Counted from the first letter of the stretch, positions 40,580 through 54,010 are shown. The stretch: DNA of 64,000 nt from Opitutaceae bacterium (GCA_016715765.1 JADJZJ010000028.1:1-64000); one strand, 5' to 3'. Translations and numbers: made by a program. The notes: a model not told the origin generated them from the sequence alone.

Positions 40580-41863
40580 CTACCTCGCCAACGCCTTCCG
40601 CACCACCGCCAGCGTGCGCTCCACGGCGCCGACATTCGCCTGATGCCAGGTTTGCGCGGCCGCACCCAACGCCGCGCGTCGCGCCGGGTCGCGCAGGAGA
40701 TTTACGGCCTCTTGCACCAGCGCCGCTGCATCCGGCACCTGCACGACGGCGCGCTGCTCCCGCAACTCCCGGGCGATGACCCTGAAGTTCGCCATGCCCG
40801 GCCCGAAAATGATCGCGCGCCCGAGCGCGGCTGATTCCACCGGGGTCTGTCCCTCCCCCTCGGGCAGCAGGCTCTTGCCCACATACACCACATCGGCCAA
40901 CTGCAGGAACTGTCGCATCTCACCGGTCGTGTCGCCGACGGCGACATCCACCGCCCCGGTCGCTGCGCCGCGCGAACGGAAATGATGGGACATTCCCGAT
41001 TCCTTCAGCAGCGCCTCGATCTCCCCGCGCCGCTCGGCATGCCGCGGCACCAGCAGCAGCGAACAATCCAACCCCTCGCTCCGCGCCTGCCGGAACGCCG
41101 CGAGCAACGCCGCCTCCTCACCCGCCCAGGTGGATGAACCCATAAGCACCAATCCCGCCGGCGGCAGACCCAATTCTCCGCGCAAACGGGCCTTATCCAC
41201 ATCACCGAGCAGCGGGATGGTGACGTCCAGTTTTATGTTGCCGGTGGTCTCGATGCGTTCCGCCGGAATCCCCAGGTCGCGAAAGCGCTCCGCATCATGC
41301 GCGGAGCAGGCGAGCACGCGGGTGACCCCGGCCATGAGCGGCGCGACCGCCCGGCGCACGTTCTGCATCCGCCGATAGCTGCGGTCCGAGAGGCGGGCGT
41401 TGACACTCAACACCGGCACGCCGCGCACCTGTGCCTGGCGGATATGCTCCGGCCAGCGCTCGCCCTCGGTCAAAATCACGAGGTCGGGCTGCACCTGCCG
41501 CCAGGCCCGCCGGCTGAAGGGCCACCAGTCGAGGGGGAAATAACCGATGCCGGCGACGAGGTCGCCGTAACGCTCATGCGCCAGGCGCCAGCCGGTGCTG
41601 GTCGTGGTCGTCAGGTAAATATCCACCCCGCCCTCGCGCCGCCAGGCCTCCAGCATCGGCCCGATGGCGAGCATCTCGCCCACGCTCACGGCCTGCAGCC
41701 AGATCCGGTGCCGGCCGGGCGGTTTCGGCGGCAGCGTGTCCACGCGACCCAGCCGCTGGGCCAGGCTGCCCCGGTAGCCGCCGCGCCGCCGCATGCGCCA
41801 CAGATAGTACGGCGCGCCCAAAAGCAGGGCCGGCAGATAGAGCAGTCGGTAGAGCCAGAGCAT
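40580..41863 (-). CDS. waaA: 3-deoxy-D-manno-octulosonic acid (Kdo) transferase
   Basis: 427 residues from the ATG at 41861-41863. An N-terminal membrane anchor, MLWLYRLLYLPALLLGAPYY, is followed by the GT-B fold: RIWLQAVSVGEMLAIGPML near residue 53 (the usual HAVSVGE motif) and VILTEGERWPEHIRQAQ near 129 with the catalytic-region Glu. C-terminal motifs are LPEGEGQTPVESAALGRAII and GPGMANF (the usual GGHNPLEPAA-GPHxxNF). It adds Kdo to lipid A precursor, which implies an LPS-bearing outer membrane. It diverges from the M16 peptidase gene across 90 bp. Confidence 0.9.
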   Translation of the reverse strand: MLWLYRLLYLPALLLGAPYYLWRMRRRGGYRGSLAQRLGRVDTLPPKPPGRHRIWLQAVSVGEMLAIGPMLEAWRREGGVDIYLTTTTSTGWRLAHERYGDLVAGIGYFPLDWWPFSRRAWRQVQPDLVILTEGERWPEHIRQAQVRGVPVLSVNARLSDRSYRRMQNVRRAVAPLMAGVTRVLACSAHDAERFRDLGIPAERIETTGNIKLDVTIPLLGDVDKARLRGELGLPPAGLVLMGSSTWAGEEAALLAAFRQARSEGLDCSLLLVPRHAERRGEIEALLKESGMSHHFRSRGAATGAVDVAVGDTTGEMRQFLQLADVVYVGKSLLPEGEGQTPVESAALGRAIIFGPGMANFRVIARELREQRAVVQVPDAAALVQEAVNLLRDPARRAALGAAAQTWHQANVGAVERTLAVVRKALAR

Positions 41864-41953
41864 GCGAAATTGCCCCCTAGTCCAAAAGGCCCAAAACCGA
41901 AAATGCCGAGCCTTTTTCCTTTTGCCTTTCCCCATCCCTGCCACCTTGGACCC

Positions 41954-44773
41954 ATGATGTCCCGTTTTCTCCGTCACGCGCTTTGCGCCCTGCTCCTCCT
42001 TTCCGCCCCCCTGCTCCGCGCCGCCCCGGTCTTTGCGCACGAGACCAGCGACCTCAAGGCCGATCCCGCCGCGCGCTTCGGCATCCTGGCCAACGGCCTG
42101 CGCTACGTGGTGCTGCCCAACGCCGAGCCGAAGGGCCGCGTCTCCCTGCGCCTGCTGATCACCGCCGGCTCCTTCATGGAAAACGAGAACCAGCGCGGTC
42201 TTGCCCATTTCCTCGAGCACATGTCCTTCAACGGCAGTACGCACTATGCGCCCGGCACGCTCGTGGAATTTTTCCAGCGCATGGGCATGAGCTTCGGCGG
42301 CGACACCAACGCCTACACCTCCTTCGACCATACGGTCTACATGCTCGAGCTGCCCGACACCAAGGACGCCACCCTCGACGAGGGCCTGCAGGTGTTCGCC
42401 GACTACGCCGGCGGCCTGTTCCTCGGCGCCGAGGAAATCGACAAGGAGCGCGGCATCATCCTCAGCGAGGAGCGCACGCGCGACAACGTGAACTACCGCA
42501 CCATGATCGCGGAGCTGAACTTCGTGCTGGCCGGCACACGGCTGCCCGAACGCCTCCCGATCGGCCTGATCGACGTCATCAAGAACGCGCCGCGCGAACG
42601 TTTCGTCGAGTTCTACGACACCTGGTACCGCCCCGACCTCATGGCGGTGGTCGTAGTGGGTGACGTCGACGCGGACGCCATGGAGGCCAGGATCAAGACC
42701 GCCCTCAGCCCGGTCACCGCCCGCGCCCCGGCCGCTCCCTCCCCGGATCTCGGCCGCGTCGCCGAGTTCACCGGTGCCCGCGCCAAGTACCATTACGAAA
42801 CCGAAGCCGCGGCCACCTCGGTATCCCTCTCCACCGTCGTGCCCTGGAAGCGCGAGCCCGACACCGCCGCGAACCGCCTCAAGCAGCTCCCGCGCTCGGT
42901 CGCCATCTCGATGCTCAACCGGCGCCTCGCCATCCTGGCCAAGGAGGAAAACGCGCCCTTCAGCAGCGCCCGCACCAGCATCGCCGAGAGCTACAACCTC
43001 CTGCGCGAGGCCTCCATTGACGTCACCTGCAAGCCCGAGCAGTGGTCCGCCGCGCTCGGCGTCGCCGACCAGGAACTGCGCCGCGCCCTCCAGCACGGGT
43101 TCCAGTCCGCGGAGCTGAAGGAAGTCGTCGACAGCTTCCTCAATTCGCTCGAGCAGGCCGAAAAATCCGCCGCCACGCGCCGGTCCGACGGCCTCACCCG
43201 CTCGATCATCTCCTGCCTCGTGGAGAACGAGGTTTTCACCACCCCCGCCGCCGAGCGCGCCCTTTACTCCCCCGCCCTCAAGGAACTCACGGTGGAGGAT
43301 TGCCATGCCGCGCTGCGCGCCGCGTGGGCGACGCCTTCCCGTTACGTGCTGGTCAGCGGCAATGCCAGGATCGAGGGCGAAGCCGAGCAGGCCATCCTCG
43401 CCGCCTATGAAGCCTCCCGCAGTGTCGCGGTCGCCGCGCCCGCCGCCATCGCCGAGGCCAGCTTTGCCTACACCGATTTCGGCGCCCCCGGCACCGTCAC
43501 CAGCCGCCAGGAGGTCGCCGACCTCGGCACAACCCTGGTCACCTTCGCCAACGGCGTGCGCCTCAATCTCAAGCCCACGGATTTCGAGGCCAACCGCATC
43601 CGCCTGACCATCCGCCTCGGCACCGGCCAGCTCACCGAGCCCCGCGACCAGCGCGGCCTCTCCTATTTCGCCGGCAACACCTTCATCGCCGGCGGACTCG
43701 GCCGGCACAGCGCCGACGAGCTGCGCCGCATTCTCTCCGGCCGCACGGTCGGCGTGGGCTTCAACGTCAGCGGCGATGCCTTCGTGCTCGGCGGCACCAC
43801 CAATCGCGCCGATCTCCTGCTGGAATTGCAGCTCGCCGCCGCCCATGTCACCGATCCCGGCTACCGCCCCGAGGCCCTGCGCCAGCTGCGCAAGGGCATC
43901 GAGCAGCTCTACAACAGCTTTGCGCACACGCCCAGCGGCCCGCTGAGCACCGAGGTGCCGCACCTCCTCGCCGGCGGCGATTCCCGCTTCGGCCTGCCGG
44001 AAAAGGATGTCATGGCCGCCCGCAATCTCGACGAGCTGAAGGCCTGGCTCGCCCCGCAGCTCGCCCGCGGCCCGATCGAACTGACCCTCGTCGGCGATCT
44101 CGATCCCGACGCCGCCATCGCCGCGGTCGCCGCCACCTTCGGCGCCCTCCCCGCCCGCGAGGCCAAGCCGGACCTCGCCGATCTCCGCGAACTCAGCCTG
44201 CCCAAGGAACCGTTCACCAAGACCTACAGCATTCCCACCGAGATTCCGAAGGGCGTCGTCATGCTCTTCTGGCCCACGACCGACGGCCGCGACGTCAAGC
44301 TCGCCCGCCGGCTCAACCTCCTCGCCGAGGTCCTGGCCGACCGCCTCCGCGTCAAGGTGCGCGAGGAAATTGGCGGCGCCTACAGCCCCGGCGCGGGCAG
44401 CAATGCGAGTGACGTCTACCGCAATTTCGGCTATATCAGCGCCAACCTCACGGTGGATCCCGCCAAGGCCGGGGAAATCTCCGACGTCACCGTCGGCCTC
44501 GCCGACGATCTCTTCCGCAACGGGGTGAGCGAGGACGAACTCAACCGCGCCCGTCTTCCCATGCTGACCTCGATCAAGGAGTCGCTTCGCAACAACGGTT
44601 ACTGGCTCAACATTCTCGCCCGTTCGCAGGAAAAACCCGAGGTGCTCGACTGGGCGCGCACGCGCCTGGCCGACGTCGAGTCCATCACGAAGGCCGACCT
44701 CGACACCCTGGCGAAGTCCTATCTCGGAAAAGACCGTGTTTTCCGCGTGACGGTCCTGCCTGCGCAAAAGTAG
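41954..44773 (+). CDS. M16 family zinc peptidase, exported, paralogue 1
   Basis: 939 residues from ATG 41954 (a second ATG follows directly). Signal peptide MMSRFLRHALCALLLLSAPL LRAAP. The inverted zinc motif is H85-F-L-E88-H89 in AHFLEHMSFNG, with the distal Glu about 75 residues later in EERTRDN (IDKERGIILSEERTRDN). It has two LuxS/M16 repeats per half and RVKVREEIGGAYSPG near the C-terminus. Pitrilysin-like enzymes of this full length degrade peptides in the periplasm. It is followed after 10 bp by a paralogue with the same motif, so the two probably work together or on different peptides. Confidence 0.92.
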   Translation: MMSRFLRHALCALLLLSAPLLRAAPVFAHETSDLKADPAARFGILANGLRYVVLPNAEPKGRVSLRLLITAGSFMENENQRGLAHFLEHMSFNGSTHYAPGTLVEFFQRMGMSFGGDTNAYTSFDHTVYMLELPDTKDATLDEGLQVFADYAGGLFLGAEEIDKERGIILSEERTRDNVNYRTMIAELNFVLAGTRLPERLPIGLIDVIKNAPRERFVEFYDTWYRPDLMAVVVVGDVDADAMEARIKTALSPVTARAPAAPSPDLGRVAEFTGARAKYHYETEAAATSVSLSTVVPWKREPDTAANRLKQLPRSVAISMLNRRLAILAKEENAPFSSARTSIAESYNLLREASIDVTCKPEQWSAALGVADQELRRALQHGFQSAELKEVVDSFLNSLEQAEKSAATRRSDGLTRSIISCLVENEVFTTPAAERALYSPALKELTVEDCHAALRAAWATPSRYVLVSGNARIEGEAEQAILAAYEASRSVAVAAPAAIAEASFAYTDFGAPGTVTSRQEVADLGTTLVTFANGVRLNLKPTDFEANRIRLTIRLGTGQLTEPRDQRGLSYFAGNTFIAGGLGRHSADELRRILSGRTVGVGFNVSGDAFVLGGTTNRADLLLELQLAAAHVTDPGYRPEALRQLRKGIEQLYNSFAHTPSGPLSTEVPHLLAGGDSRFGLPEKDVMAARNLDELKAWLAPQLARGPIELTLVGDLDPDAAIAAVAATFGALPAREAKPDLADLRELSLPKEPFTKTYSIPTEIPKGVVMLFWPTTDGRDVKLARRLNLLAEVLADRLRVKVREEIGGAYSPGAGSNASDVYRNFGYISANLTVDPAKAGEISDVTVGLADDLFRNGVSEDELNRARLPMLTSIKESLRNNGYWLNILARSQEKPEVLDWARTRLADVESITKADLDTLAKSYLGKDRVFRVTVLPAQK

Positions 44774-44783
44774 TGTCCGGTGC

Positions 44784-47672
44784 GTGCCCTCCGCGCGCCG
44801 CCTTGTTCTCCTCCTTCTCCTCCTGCTGAGTCCTGTGGCGGCCGCGTCCGACCCGTGGCTGCAGGCGGAGAGCGACCTTCAGCCGGATCCGGCCCTCCAG
44901 GCGGGGACTTTGCCCAACGGGCTGCGCTATGTGATCCGGCCCAATGCCGAACCCCGCGGCCGCACGGTCCTGCGGCTCATCGTCCTCGCCGGCTCCCTCC
45001 ATGAGGAGGACAGTGAGCGCGGCCTCGCACATTTCGTCGAGCACATGGCTTTCAATGGCACCCGGCTCTTTCCGCGCGACAGCATCGTCAGCGTGCTGCG
45101 ACGGCACGGCCTGGCCTTTGGCGCCGATGTCAGCGCCTTCACCCATCCCACGCACACGATCTACGGGCTCGACGTACCGAGCGCAGACGCCACCCGGCTG
45201 GAGGAGGGCTTCACCGTTCTCCGCGAATTCGCCGACGGCCAGTCCTTCGAACCCGCCGAGGTCGAGGCCGAGCGCGGCGTGATCCACAGCGAACGCCGCG
45301 CCCGCGACAATTGGCAGGCCCGCGCCGGCGATGCGCTCACCCATTTCCTCTATCCCCTCGCGCTGCACACGCGCCGCAATCCCATCGGACTCGAGGAGGT
45401 CATCAGCCAGGCCAGCGCCGATGACCTCCGCCATTTCTACGCCAAGTGGTATCGCGCCGACAACCTGCTCCTGGTCGTCGCCGGCGACGCCCCGCCGGCG
45501 CAGATCGAGGCGCTCATCCGCGAAAAATTCGCCTCCATGCCCGTCCCGGAGACGCCGCGGCCCGCGACACCCGATCCGGGCTGGATGGGCAACCCGACCG
45601 AGTTCGACGCCGCCCTGCACTCCACGCCCGAAACCGGCGCCGTCACGTTCTTCCTCACGTCCGTCTTGGCCGGCCCCGGCGGCATGGAAACCGCCGCCCA
45701 GCGCGCCACGGTCCTGCGGCGTGAGCTGGTGATGAACATGCTCAACGAGCGCTTCGACCAGCTCCGCCGCGCCCGCGCCCAGGAGTTCGGCGATGCCCGC
45801 GCGTTCACCCAGGCCACCGGCCAGGTATTCACGCAGACCACGCTTTCGCTCACCACCTCGACGGTGAACTGGCGCCAGGCAACCGAAACCCTCGCCCTCG
45901 AATGGCAGCGTGTGAATGCCCGCGGTTTCACCCCTTCCGAGATCGCCGAGGCGGCCGAGCGCGTGCGCCGCCGCTACGAATACGCGGTCGCCGCCGCCCC
46001 CACCGAACCCTCGGTCGCCGTGGCCGAGCGCATTGCCGGCGCCCTGGTCATGCGGCAGGTGCCGGGCGCATGGGACCAGTTTCAGGCCCGGTTTGAGGAG
46101 GTCATGGCCGGCTTCGATCCCGCGGTGGCCCTGGCCACGTGGCGCGAACTCTGGACCCCGGGCGCACCCCGGCTCTATGCCATGGGCAACCTCGCCCTCG
46201 ACGAGCCCACCGCCGAGTTCACCAGGGCCTGGCAGGCCGGTCTCAATCGCCCGCTGCCCCCGCCACCCCGGCCGGTCATCACCACCCTCGACTACCAGCC
46301 CGCGGCCAGGCCCGGCGCCATTCGCAAGCGCACCCACATCGCCGATCTCGACATCCACTCCGTTGAGTTCGCCAACGGCATCCGCCTCAACCTCAAGGCC
46401 ACTCCCTTCAACCGCAACCTGGTGTGGCTGCGCGCCCGCGTCGGCCAGGGGCTCATCAGCCTGCCCCCGTCGCTCCCCGGGCTGAATCTGCTCGCCAACC
46501 AGTACGTGACCGAGGCCGGGGTGGGCCGCCACTTCGGCGATGACCTCCGGCGCTATGTCACCCAGCGCAACTTCAGTCTCGGTTTCGGCGTCGGCGAGGA
46601 CGCCTTCGTCTTCACCGGCGGCTCCGACACCCGCGGATTGCCCGACCTGCTGCTCCTGCTGACCGCCTATCTGAGCGACCCGGCCTGGCGCAGCGCCGAC
46701 TTCCAGACCGCGCGGATCCGCACCCTGATGCTCTACAGCGAAGCCGATCGCGAGGTCGGGGCCGCGCTCAGTGCGATGTCCGCCCGCGTGATTTCCAAGG
46801 ACAACCCGCTCTTTTCCCTGCCCAATCCCAACAAGCTCGGGGCGCGCACCTTCGAGCAACTCATGACCTGGCTCGAAAATTCGCTCAAGGCCGGCCCGGT
46901 CGAGCTGGGCCTCGTCGGCGACTTTGAGATCGAGCCCACCATCGAGGCCGCCGCCCGCACCCTCGGGGCGCTCCAGCCACGCCCGGTCCGCAAAGCCCCG
47001 GCCAAGAATTACAATCGTGTGGTCTTCCACGGCACGCCCGGCCGCTGGCAGGTGGACGTCGCCAGCGCCATTCCGCGCGCCGCCGTCCGCGTGCAGTGGC
47101 TCGTCAAGGGCTGCAGTGACGTGCACACGCTCCGCCGCCTGGAAACCCTCGCCGAGGTCCTGGAGCACCGCGTCCAACGCGAGATCCGCGAGGGCATGGG
47201 CGCCACCTACGACCCTTCCGGCAGCGTGTGGAACGGCGACACCCTGCGCGACGACGGCTACCTGATGGTCCACCTCACCGCGCCGCCCGCCGATGCGCTC
47301 AAGCTCGCCAAGCGCATCACCGCCCTGGCCGAGGACCTCGCGACCAATGGACTCACGGCCGACGAACTCGAGGCCGTGCGCCAGCCCGTGCTCTCCGGCA
47401 ACGACGCCCGCCTCCGGGACAACAACTACTGGCTCCACCACGTGGTGCAGGGCCTGCAGGAGGAACCCATGCGCCTCGAATGGCCCCGCTCGCGCGAACG
47501 CGACTACCGCGCCATGACCGTCCCCGAGCTCAACCAACTGGCAAATAAATATCTGCCCCGCGCCGCCGCACAGACCTTTGTCGCCGTCCCGCGCGATGCC
47601 GTCACCCCGAAGGTTCCCGCGGACCCGGTTCCGACCCCGTTGCCCCCGCCGTCACCGCCCGCCGCAAAATGA
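44784..47672 (+). CDS. M16 family zinc peptidase, exported, paralogue 2
   Basis: 962 residues from GTG 44784. Signal peptide VPSARRLVLLLLLLLSPVAA. Zinc motif is H82-F-V-E85-H86 in AHFVEHMAFNGTRLFP, with EAERGVIHSERRARDN bearing the third ligand. It keeps the same four-repeat architecture and the REIREGMGATYDPSGS segment. Both tandem copies keep an intact active site, unlike mitochondrial-type alpha/beta pairs in which one is inactive. A Pro-rich tail (PADPVPTPLPPPSPPAAK) ends the protein. Confidence 0.92.
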   Translation: MPSARRLVLLLLLLLSPVAAASDPWLQAESDLQPDPALQAGTLPNGLRYVIRPNAEPRGRTVLRLIVLAGSLHEEDSERGLAHFVEHMAFNGTRLFPRDSIVSVLRRHGLAFGADVSAFTHPTHTIYGLDVPSADATRLEEGFTVLREFADGQSFEPAEVEAERGVIHSERRARDNWQARAGDALTHFLYPLALHTRRNPIGLEEVISQASADDLRHFYAKWYRADNLLLVVAGDAPPAQIEALIREKFASMPVPETPRPATPDPGWMGNPTEFDAALHSTPETGAVTFFLTSVLAGPGGMETAAQRATVLRRELVMNMLNERFDQLRRARAQEFGDARAFTQATGQVFTQTTLSLTTSTVNWRQATETLALEWQRVNARGFTPSEIAEAAERVRRRYEYAVAAAPTEPSVAVAERIAGALVMRQVPGAWDQFQARFEEVMAGFDPAVALATWRELWTPGAPRLYAMGNLALDEPTAEFTRAWQAGLNRPLPPPPRPVITTLDYQPAARPGAIRKRTHIADLDIHSVEFANGIRLNLKATPFNRNLVWLRARVGQGLISLPPSLPGLNLLANQYVTEAGVGRHFGDDLRRYVTQRNFSLGFGVGEDAFVFTGGSDTRGLPDLLLLLTAYLSDPAWRSADFQTARIRTLMLYSEADREVGAALSAMSARVISKDNPLFSLPNPNKLGARTFEQLMTWLENSLKAGPVELGLVGDFEIEPTIEAAARTLGALQPRPVRKAPAKNYNRVVFHGTPGRWQVDVASAIPRAAVRVQWLVKGCSDVHTLRRLETLAEVLEHRVQREIREGMGATYDPSGSVWNGDTLRDDGYLMVHLTAPPADALKLAKRITALAEDLATNGLTADELEAVRQPVLSGNDARLRDNNYWLHHVVQGLQEEPMRLEWPRSRERDYRAMTVPELNQLANKYLPRAAAQTFVAVPRDAVTPKVPADPVPTPLPPPSPPAAK

Positions 47673-47689
47673 AGGGAGAAAAGTCAGGT

Positions 47690-47750
47690 TGTAGGAGCGG
47701 CTTTACGCCGCGATTGGAGCGCAACGTCGCGGCATAAAGCCGCTCCTACA
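47690..47750. repeat. REP-type inverted pair, family E
   Basis: TGTAGGAGCGGCTTTACGCC faces GGCATAAAGCCGCTCCTACA, with GTAG heads. It is the second copy of the pair at 2268-2345, with a shorter centre. Confidence 0.9.
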
Positions 47751-47780
47751 GTTTCCAATCCATCCTGCAGCAACTGCGAT

Positions 47781-47930
47781 TAGAGAGTGTCTTCAAACCC
47801 CTGTTTCTCTCTCTTGTCATTCTGAACGAAGTGAAGAATCCAGTGAATGACAGTCGAGGGCCTCGATTGGCACGCACTGGATTCTTCGCTTCGCTCAGAA
47901 TGACAATCAGGGATTTTGAAGACACTCCCT
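47781..47930. repeat. inverted repeat, GAAGTGAAGAATCC type
   Basis: AGTGTCTTCAAACCCC and GGGATTTTGAAGACACT are the outer arms. TTGTCATTCTGAACGAAGTG (about 47814) faces CTTCGCTCAGAATGACAA inside. It is a better-preserved copy of the element at 21295-21440. Confidence 0.85.
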
Positions 47931-47933
47931 AAA

Positions 47934-48938
47934 CTATTCCCCTCGGCGTGACTGCTTTTCCGGTTCCGCCTCCGCCACCGCCAGCTTCAGGTTGAAGAGC
48001 GGCAGCAGACACAGCAGCCCGACCAAGGTCAGCCCCAGCACCGCGTAACCCGCCGCGTCGTGCACCGTGCCCTCGATCGCTTCCGGGCCGTAATTGTAGG
48101 CCCACGCCGTCAGGAACAGGCTGCGAACAAGATTGGTGAGAAACGCCAGCACGAGCGACGCCGCCACCAGGGCGACTTTCTTCCACAGCCGGTCGAGAAA
48201 CATTGCCGCGAGGAACGACCCGGCGAACAGGCAGCCGGTGAGCGACCGGATGCCGGAGCAGGCCTCCGCCACGCCCACCCGGCCGGTCGGCAGCAGGAGC
48301 ACGTTGCCCTCCTGTTCGACCGGCATGCCGAGGACATCGAAGACAAACGACACGACTGTCACCACCTTGCGCAGGAGGAAAAGGCTCAGCTGGTTTTCCA
48401 CCACCGAAACCATCGGCGCGGACACGAACCAGATCAGGATGGGAAAGAGAAACAGTCCGATGAGCCGCACCCGGGCATCGGCCAGCAGTCCCGCCGGCTC
48501 CGGTCCGGGGCTTTCCGGCAGGTTGAGAAACAGCAGCGCGAACAATATGCCCGCCGTACCCATCGTGATGGCCAGCGTGCCCGGCTGCGACGCCCCCGCG
48601 CCCGCGCGGTAGAAGGCCCCGAGGAGAAACAGCAGCGCCCCCGCCAGCAGGGCCCCGCCCGTGGCGAAACCAAGCACCCAGCGCCGCCAGCCGCCGGCCC
48701 GCGGACTCCCGGGGGCGGCGCACGCGGCAAGACCGGCCTTGATGGCCGGCCACCGGTCATAGACCACGTAGGCGGTGAATACCGGCACGAGCCAGCCGAA
48801 GCTGTAGTCTTCCTTGGCCTGCCACCAATGCGACTGGTCCCAGGTGACGAAAAGGAGAAAAGCTCCGCCCAGCAGCAACGCCGCGAGAAACGCCGGCGGC
48901 ACGGTTTGGGTGAGTCTGGTCCAGGTGGCTTTCAGCAC
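47934..48938 (-). CDS. exosortase/archaeosortase family protein
   Basis: 334 residues from GTG 48936-48938. About eight to ten membrane segments. The exosortase triad is complete: C227 in VAEACSGIRSL, R272 in LTNLVRSLFLTAWAYNYG and H293 in HDAAGYAVLGL. Exosortases cut PEP-CTERM-type sorting tails and attach the proteins to surface polysaccharide. No fused EpsI domain is present. No PEP-CTERM protein gene is recognised in the window, so targets lie elsewhere. The gene fossil at 9242-9746 has the style of exported proteins in such genomes but no sorting tail. Confidence 0.92.
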   Translation of the reverse strand: MLKATWTRLTQTVPPAFLAALLLGGAFLLFVTWDQSHWWQAKEDYSFGWLVPVFTAYVVYDRWPAIKAGLAACAAPGSPRAGGWRRWVLGFATGGALLAGALLFLLGAFYRAGAGASQPGTLAITMGTAGILFALLFLNLPESPGPEPAGLLADARVRLIGLFLFPILIWFVSAPMVSVVENQLSLFLLRKVVTVVSFVFDVLGMPVEQEGNVLLLPTGRVGVAEACSGIRSLTGCLFAGSFLAAMFLDRLWKKVALVAASLVLAFLTNLVRSLFLTAWAYNYGPEAIEGTVHDAAGYAVLGLTLVGLLCLLPLFNLKLAVAEAEPEKQSRRGE

Positions 48939-48984
48939 CGCAGTACACGAAGCGACGGCGGCACGGAAGTGAACCGCAAAAAAT

Positions 48985-49145
48985 TGTAGGGCGGGGATTC
49001 CGATCCCCGCCTTTTATGCCTCCCGCTGGAATCCAATCTTTCTCGTTCTCTTTATCTTTCTCTTTCTCCTGCCTTGAGGTTTGGCGCACGATTGCGACCG
49101 AGGGCGGTCGCGCTCCCAGGCGGGGATCGGAATCCCCGCCCTACA
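48985..49145. repeat. composite repeat: family A pair enclosing element D and REP-C
   Basis: A arms at 48985-49011 and 49119-49145 enclose an inverted element D (about 49029-49076, CAATCTTTCTCGTTCTCTTT) and an inverted REP-C (49090-49117). Taken as its reverse complement it has the same order A, C, D, A as 20135-20291, including the AAGGCAGGAGAAAGAGAAAG junction. The whole unit of about 160 bp is therefore itself repeated. Confidence 0.9.
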
Positions 49146-49175
49146 AGAAAGGCGTGATTTTCATCACGCCTTTCT
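49146..49175. terminator. stem-loop terminator after the DHOD-like/NifJ operon
   Basis: AGAAAGGCGTGAT-TTTC-ATCACGCCTTTCT is a perfect 13-bp stem with a 4-nt loop, starting 25 bp beyond the stop codon at 49201. The T-run is short on either strand. Confidence 0.7.
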
Positions 49176-49200
49176 ATCCGGAAAGCTACCCAACCAAAAA

Positions 49201-50189
49201 TCAAACCTTCCAGCTCTGCAGTATGCGCTGGTAGTTCGCGCGCTCGTGGGCGGCGGGATCCGGGCAGCGCTGCAGGTTCATCGCGCCGCGGAATTCGCCG
49301 AGATTGTCGTACCCGTGGGTGGTCATCCACTCGCCCAAACCCTCGAGCAGCAGGGTGATCATGCGCGGTCCCTGCCGGAGCAGGAGCGACACCAGTTGCA
49401 CCGAATGCGCGCCGGCGAGGATGGCCTTCACCAGGTCCTCCGTGCTGTGCACGCCGCCGGACGCGGAAAGCGACTTGCGGAAGTTCGGCGAGATGATCGC
49501 CAGCCAGCGCAGGCGCATCAGGAGTTCGCTGGAATCGGAGAGCTTCAATTGCGGCTCCACCTCGAGGTCCTCGATGTTGAAATCGGGCTGATAGAAGCGG
49601 TTGAACAGCACCAGGCCCTGCGCGCCGGCCTCCTGCAGGAGCATGGCGAAGTTGGCGGGAGCCGTGTGGAAGGCCGAGATCTTCACCGACACCGGCACGC
49701 GCACCGAGGAGGTGACACTGCGCACGGTCTCCAGCATGTCGGCCTCAACCTCGTCGCCGGGCACGTCGGGATCGGTCACGAGCTGGTAAAGGTTCAGCTC
49801 GATCGCATCGGCGCCGGCGCCCTCGAACTTGACGGCATAATCCGTCCAGCCGCCGGGCCGGCAGCCGTTCAACGAGGCGATGACCGGGATGCTGAGCTGC
49901 TTTTTGAGCCGCTCGATCTGCTTCAGGTACAGTTCCGGTGCGAGCTGGTACTCGTCGTAGGCCGGGAAGAACGAGGTCGCCTCGGAATTGCTCTCGGCCG
50001 GGGTTTCCAGGTGGTACGTCAGGGCGCGCTGCTCGGCGTCGATCTGCTCCTCGAACAGCGAGCGCATGACGATGGCGGCGGCGCCGGCGTCCTGCAGCTG
50101 CTGCGCCACGCTGCCGTTGTCGGCAAAGGGCGAGGCGCCGACAATGAGCGGATTGCGAAGCTTGAGGCCGAGATAATCGGTGGTGAGGT

Positions 50190-50193
<4 letters not shown>
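49201..50193 (-). CDS. dihydroorotate dehydrogenase-like flavoprotein
   Basis: 330 residues; the ATG (50191-50193) overlaps the nifJ stop by ATGA. MNLTTDYLGLKLRNPLIVGA is the class 1 DHOD opening. It has FNRFYQPDFNIEDLEVEP near residue 200 and SASGGVHSTEDLVKAILAGA near 265 (FMN phosphate binding). The active-site base region ELNLYQLVTDPDVPG differs from pyrimidine PyrD. Such DHOD-like proteins are known next to pyruvate:ferredoxin oxidoreductase genes in several phyla, as here, but their role is not established. Coupling to nifJ argues for a redox function rather than pyrimidine synthesis. Confidence 0.85.
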
Positions 50194-53801
<3,608 letters not shown>

Positions 53802-53844
53802 GGTATGGGTGGCCCTTTGGAAGTGGTCCCGCGGGCCGCAATCA

Positions 53845-53889
53845 GAATGCCAAGAAATGCGGTCTGCTGCTGCGCATATCTTGGCATTC
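53845..53889. promoter_or_regulatory. long inverted repeat between divergent nifJ and ydcF-like genes
   Basis: GAATGCCAAGA (53845-53855) and TCTTGGCATTC (53879-53889) are perfect 11-bp arms; the inner ATGCG/CGCAT extends the stem. It lies 44-88 bp before the nifJ start, a position fitting an operator for redox or carbon control. No known regulator motif was matched. Confidence 0.5.
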
Positions 53890-54010
53890 GCGATGCGGCG
53901 ATTGGCAGGAAGCGCCGGGTCGGCACCTGCGCATAATTGGCTCGTTCCCCGGCCGGGGTTTCATCCCAATACACCGGCCGCCGGTCGTCGGCCACCGCCT
54001 TTACCCGTCC

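Noticed and set aside
41864..47537. Very long minus-strand open frames antisense to the two M16 peptidase genes
   Set aside because: They are by-products of high GC codon bias. Composition is Gly/Ala/Glu/Asp-rich with no motif, while the plus strand has signal peptides and HxxEH sites.
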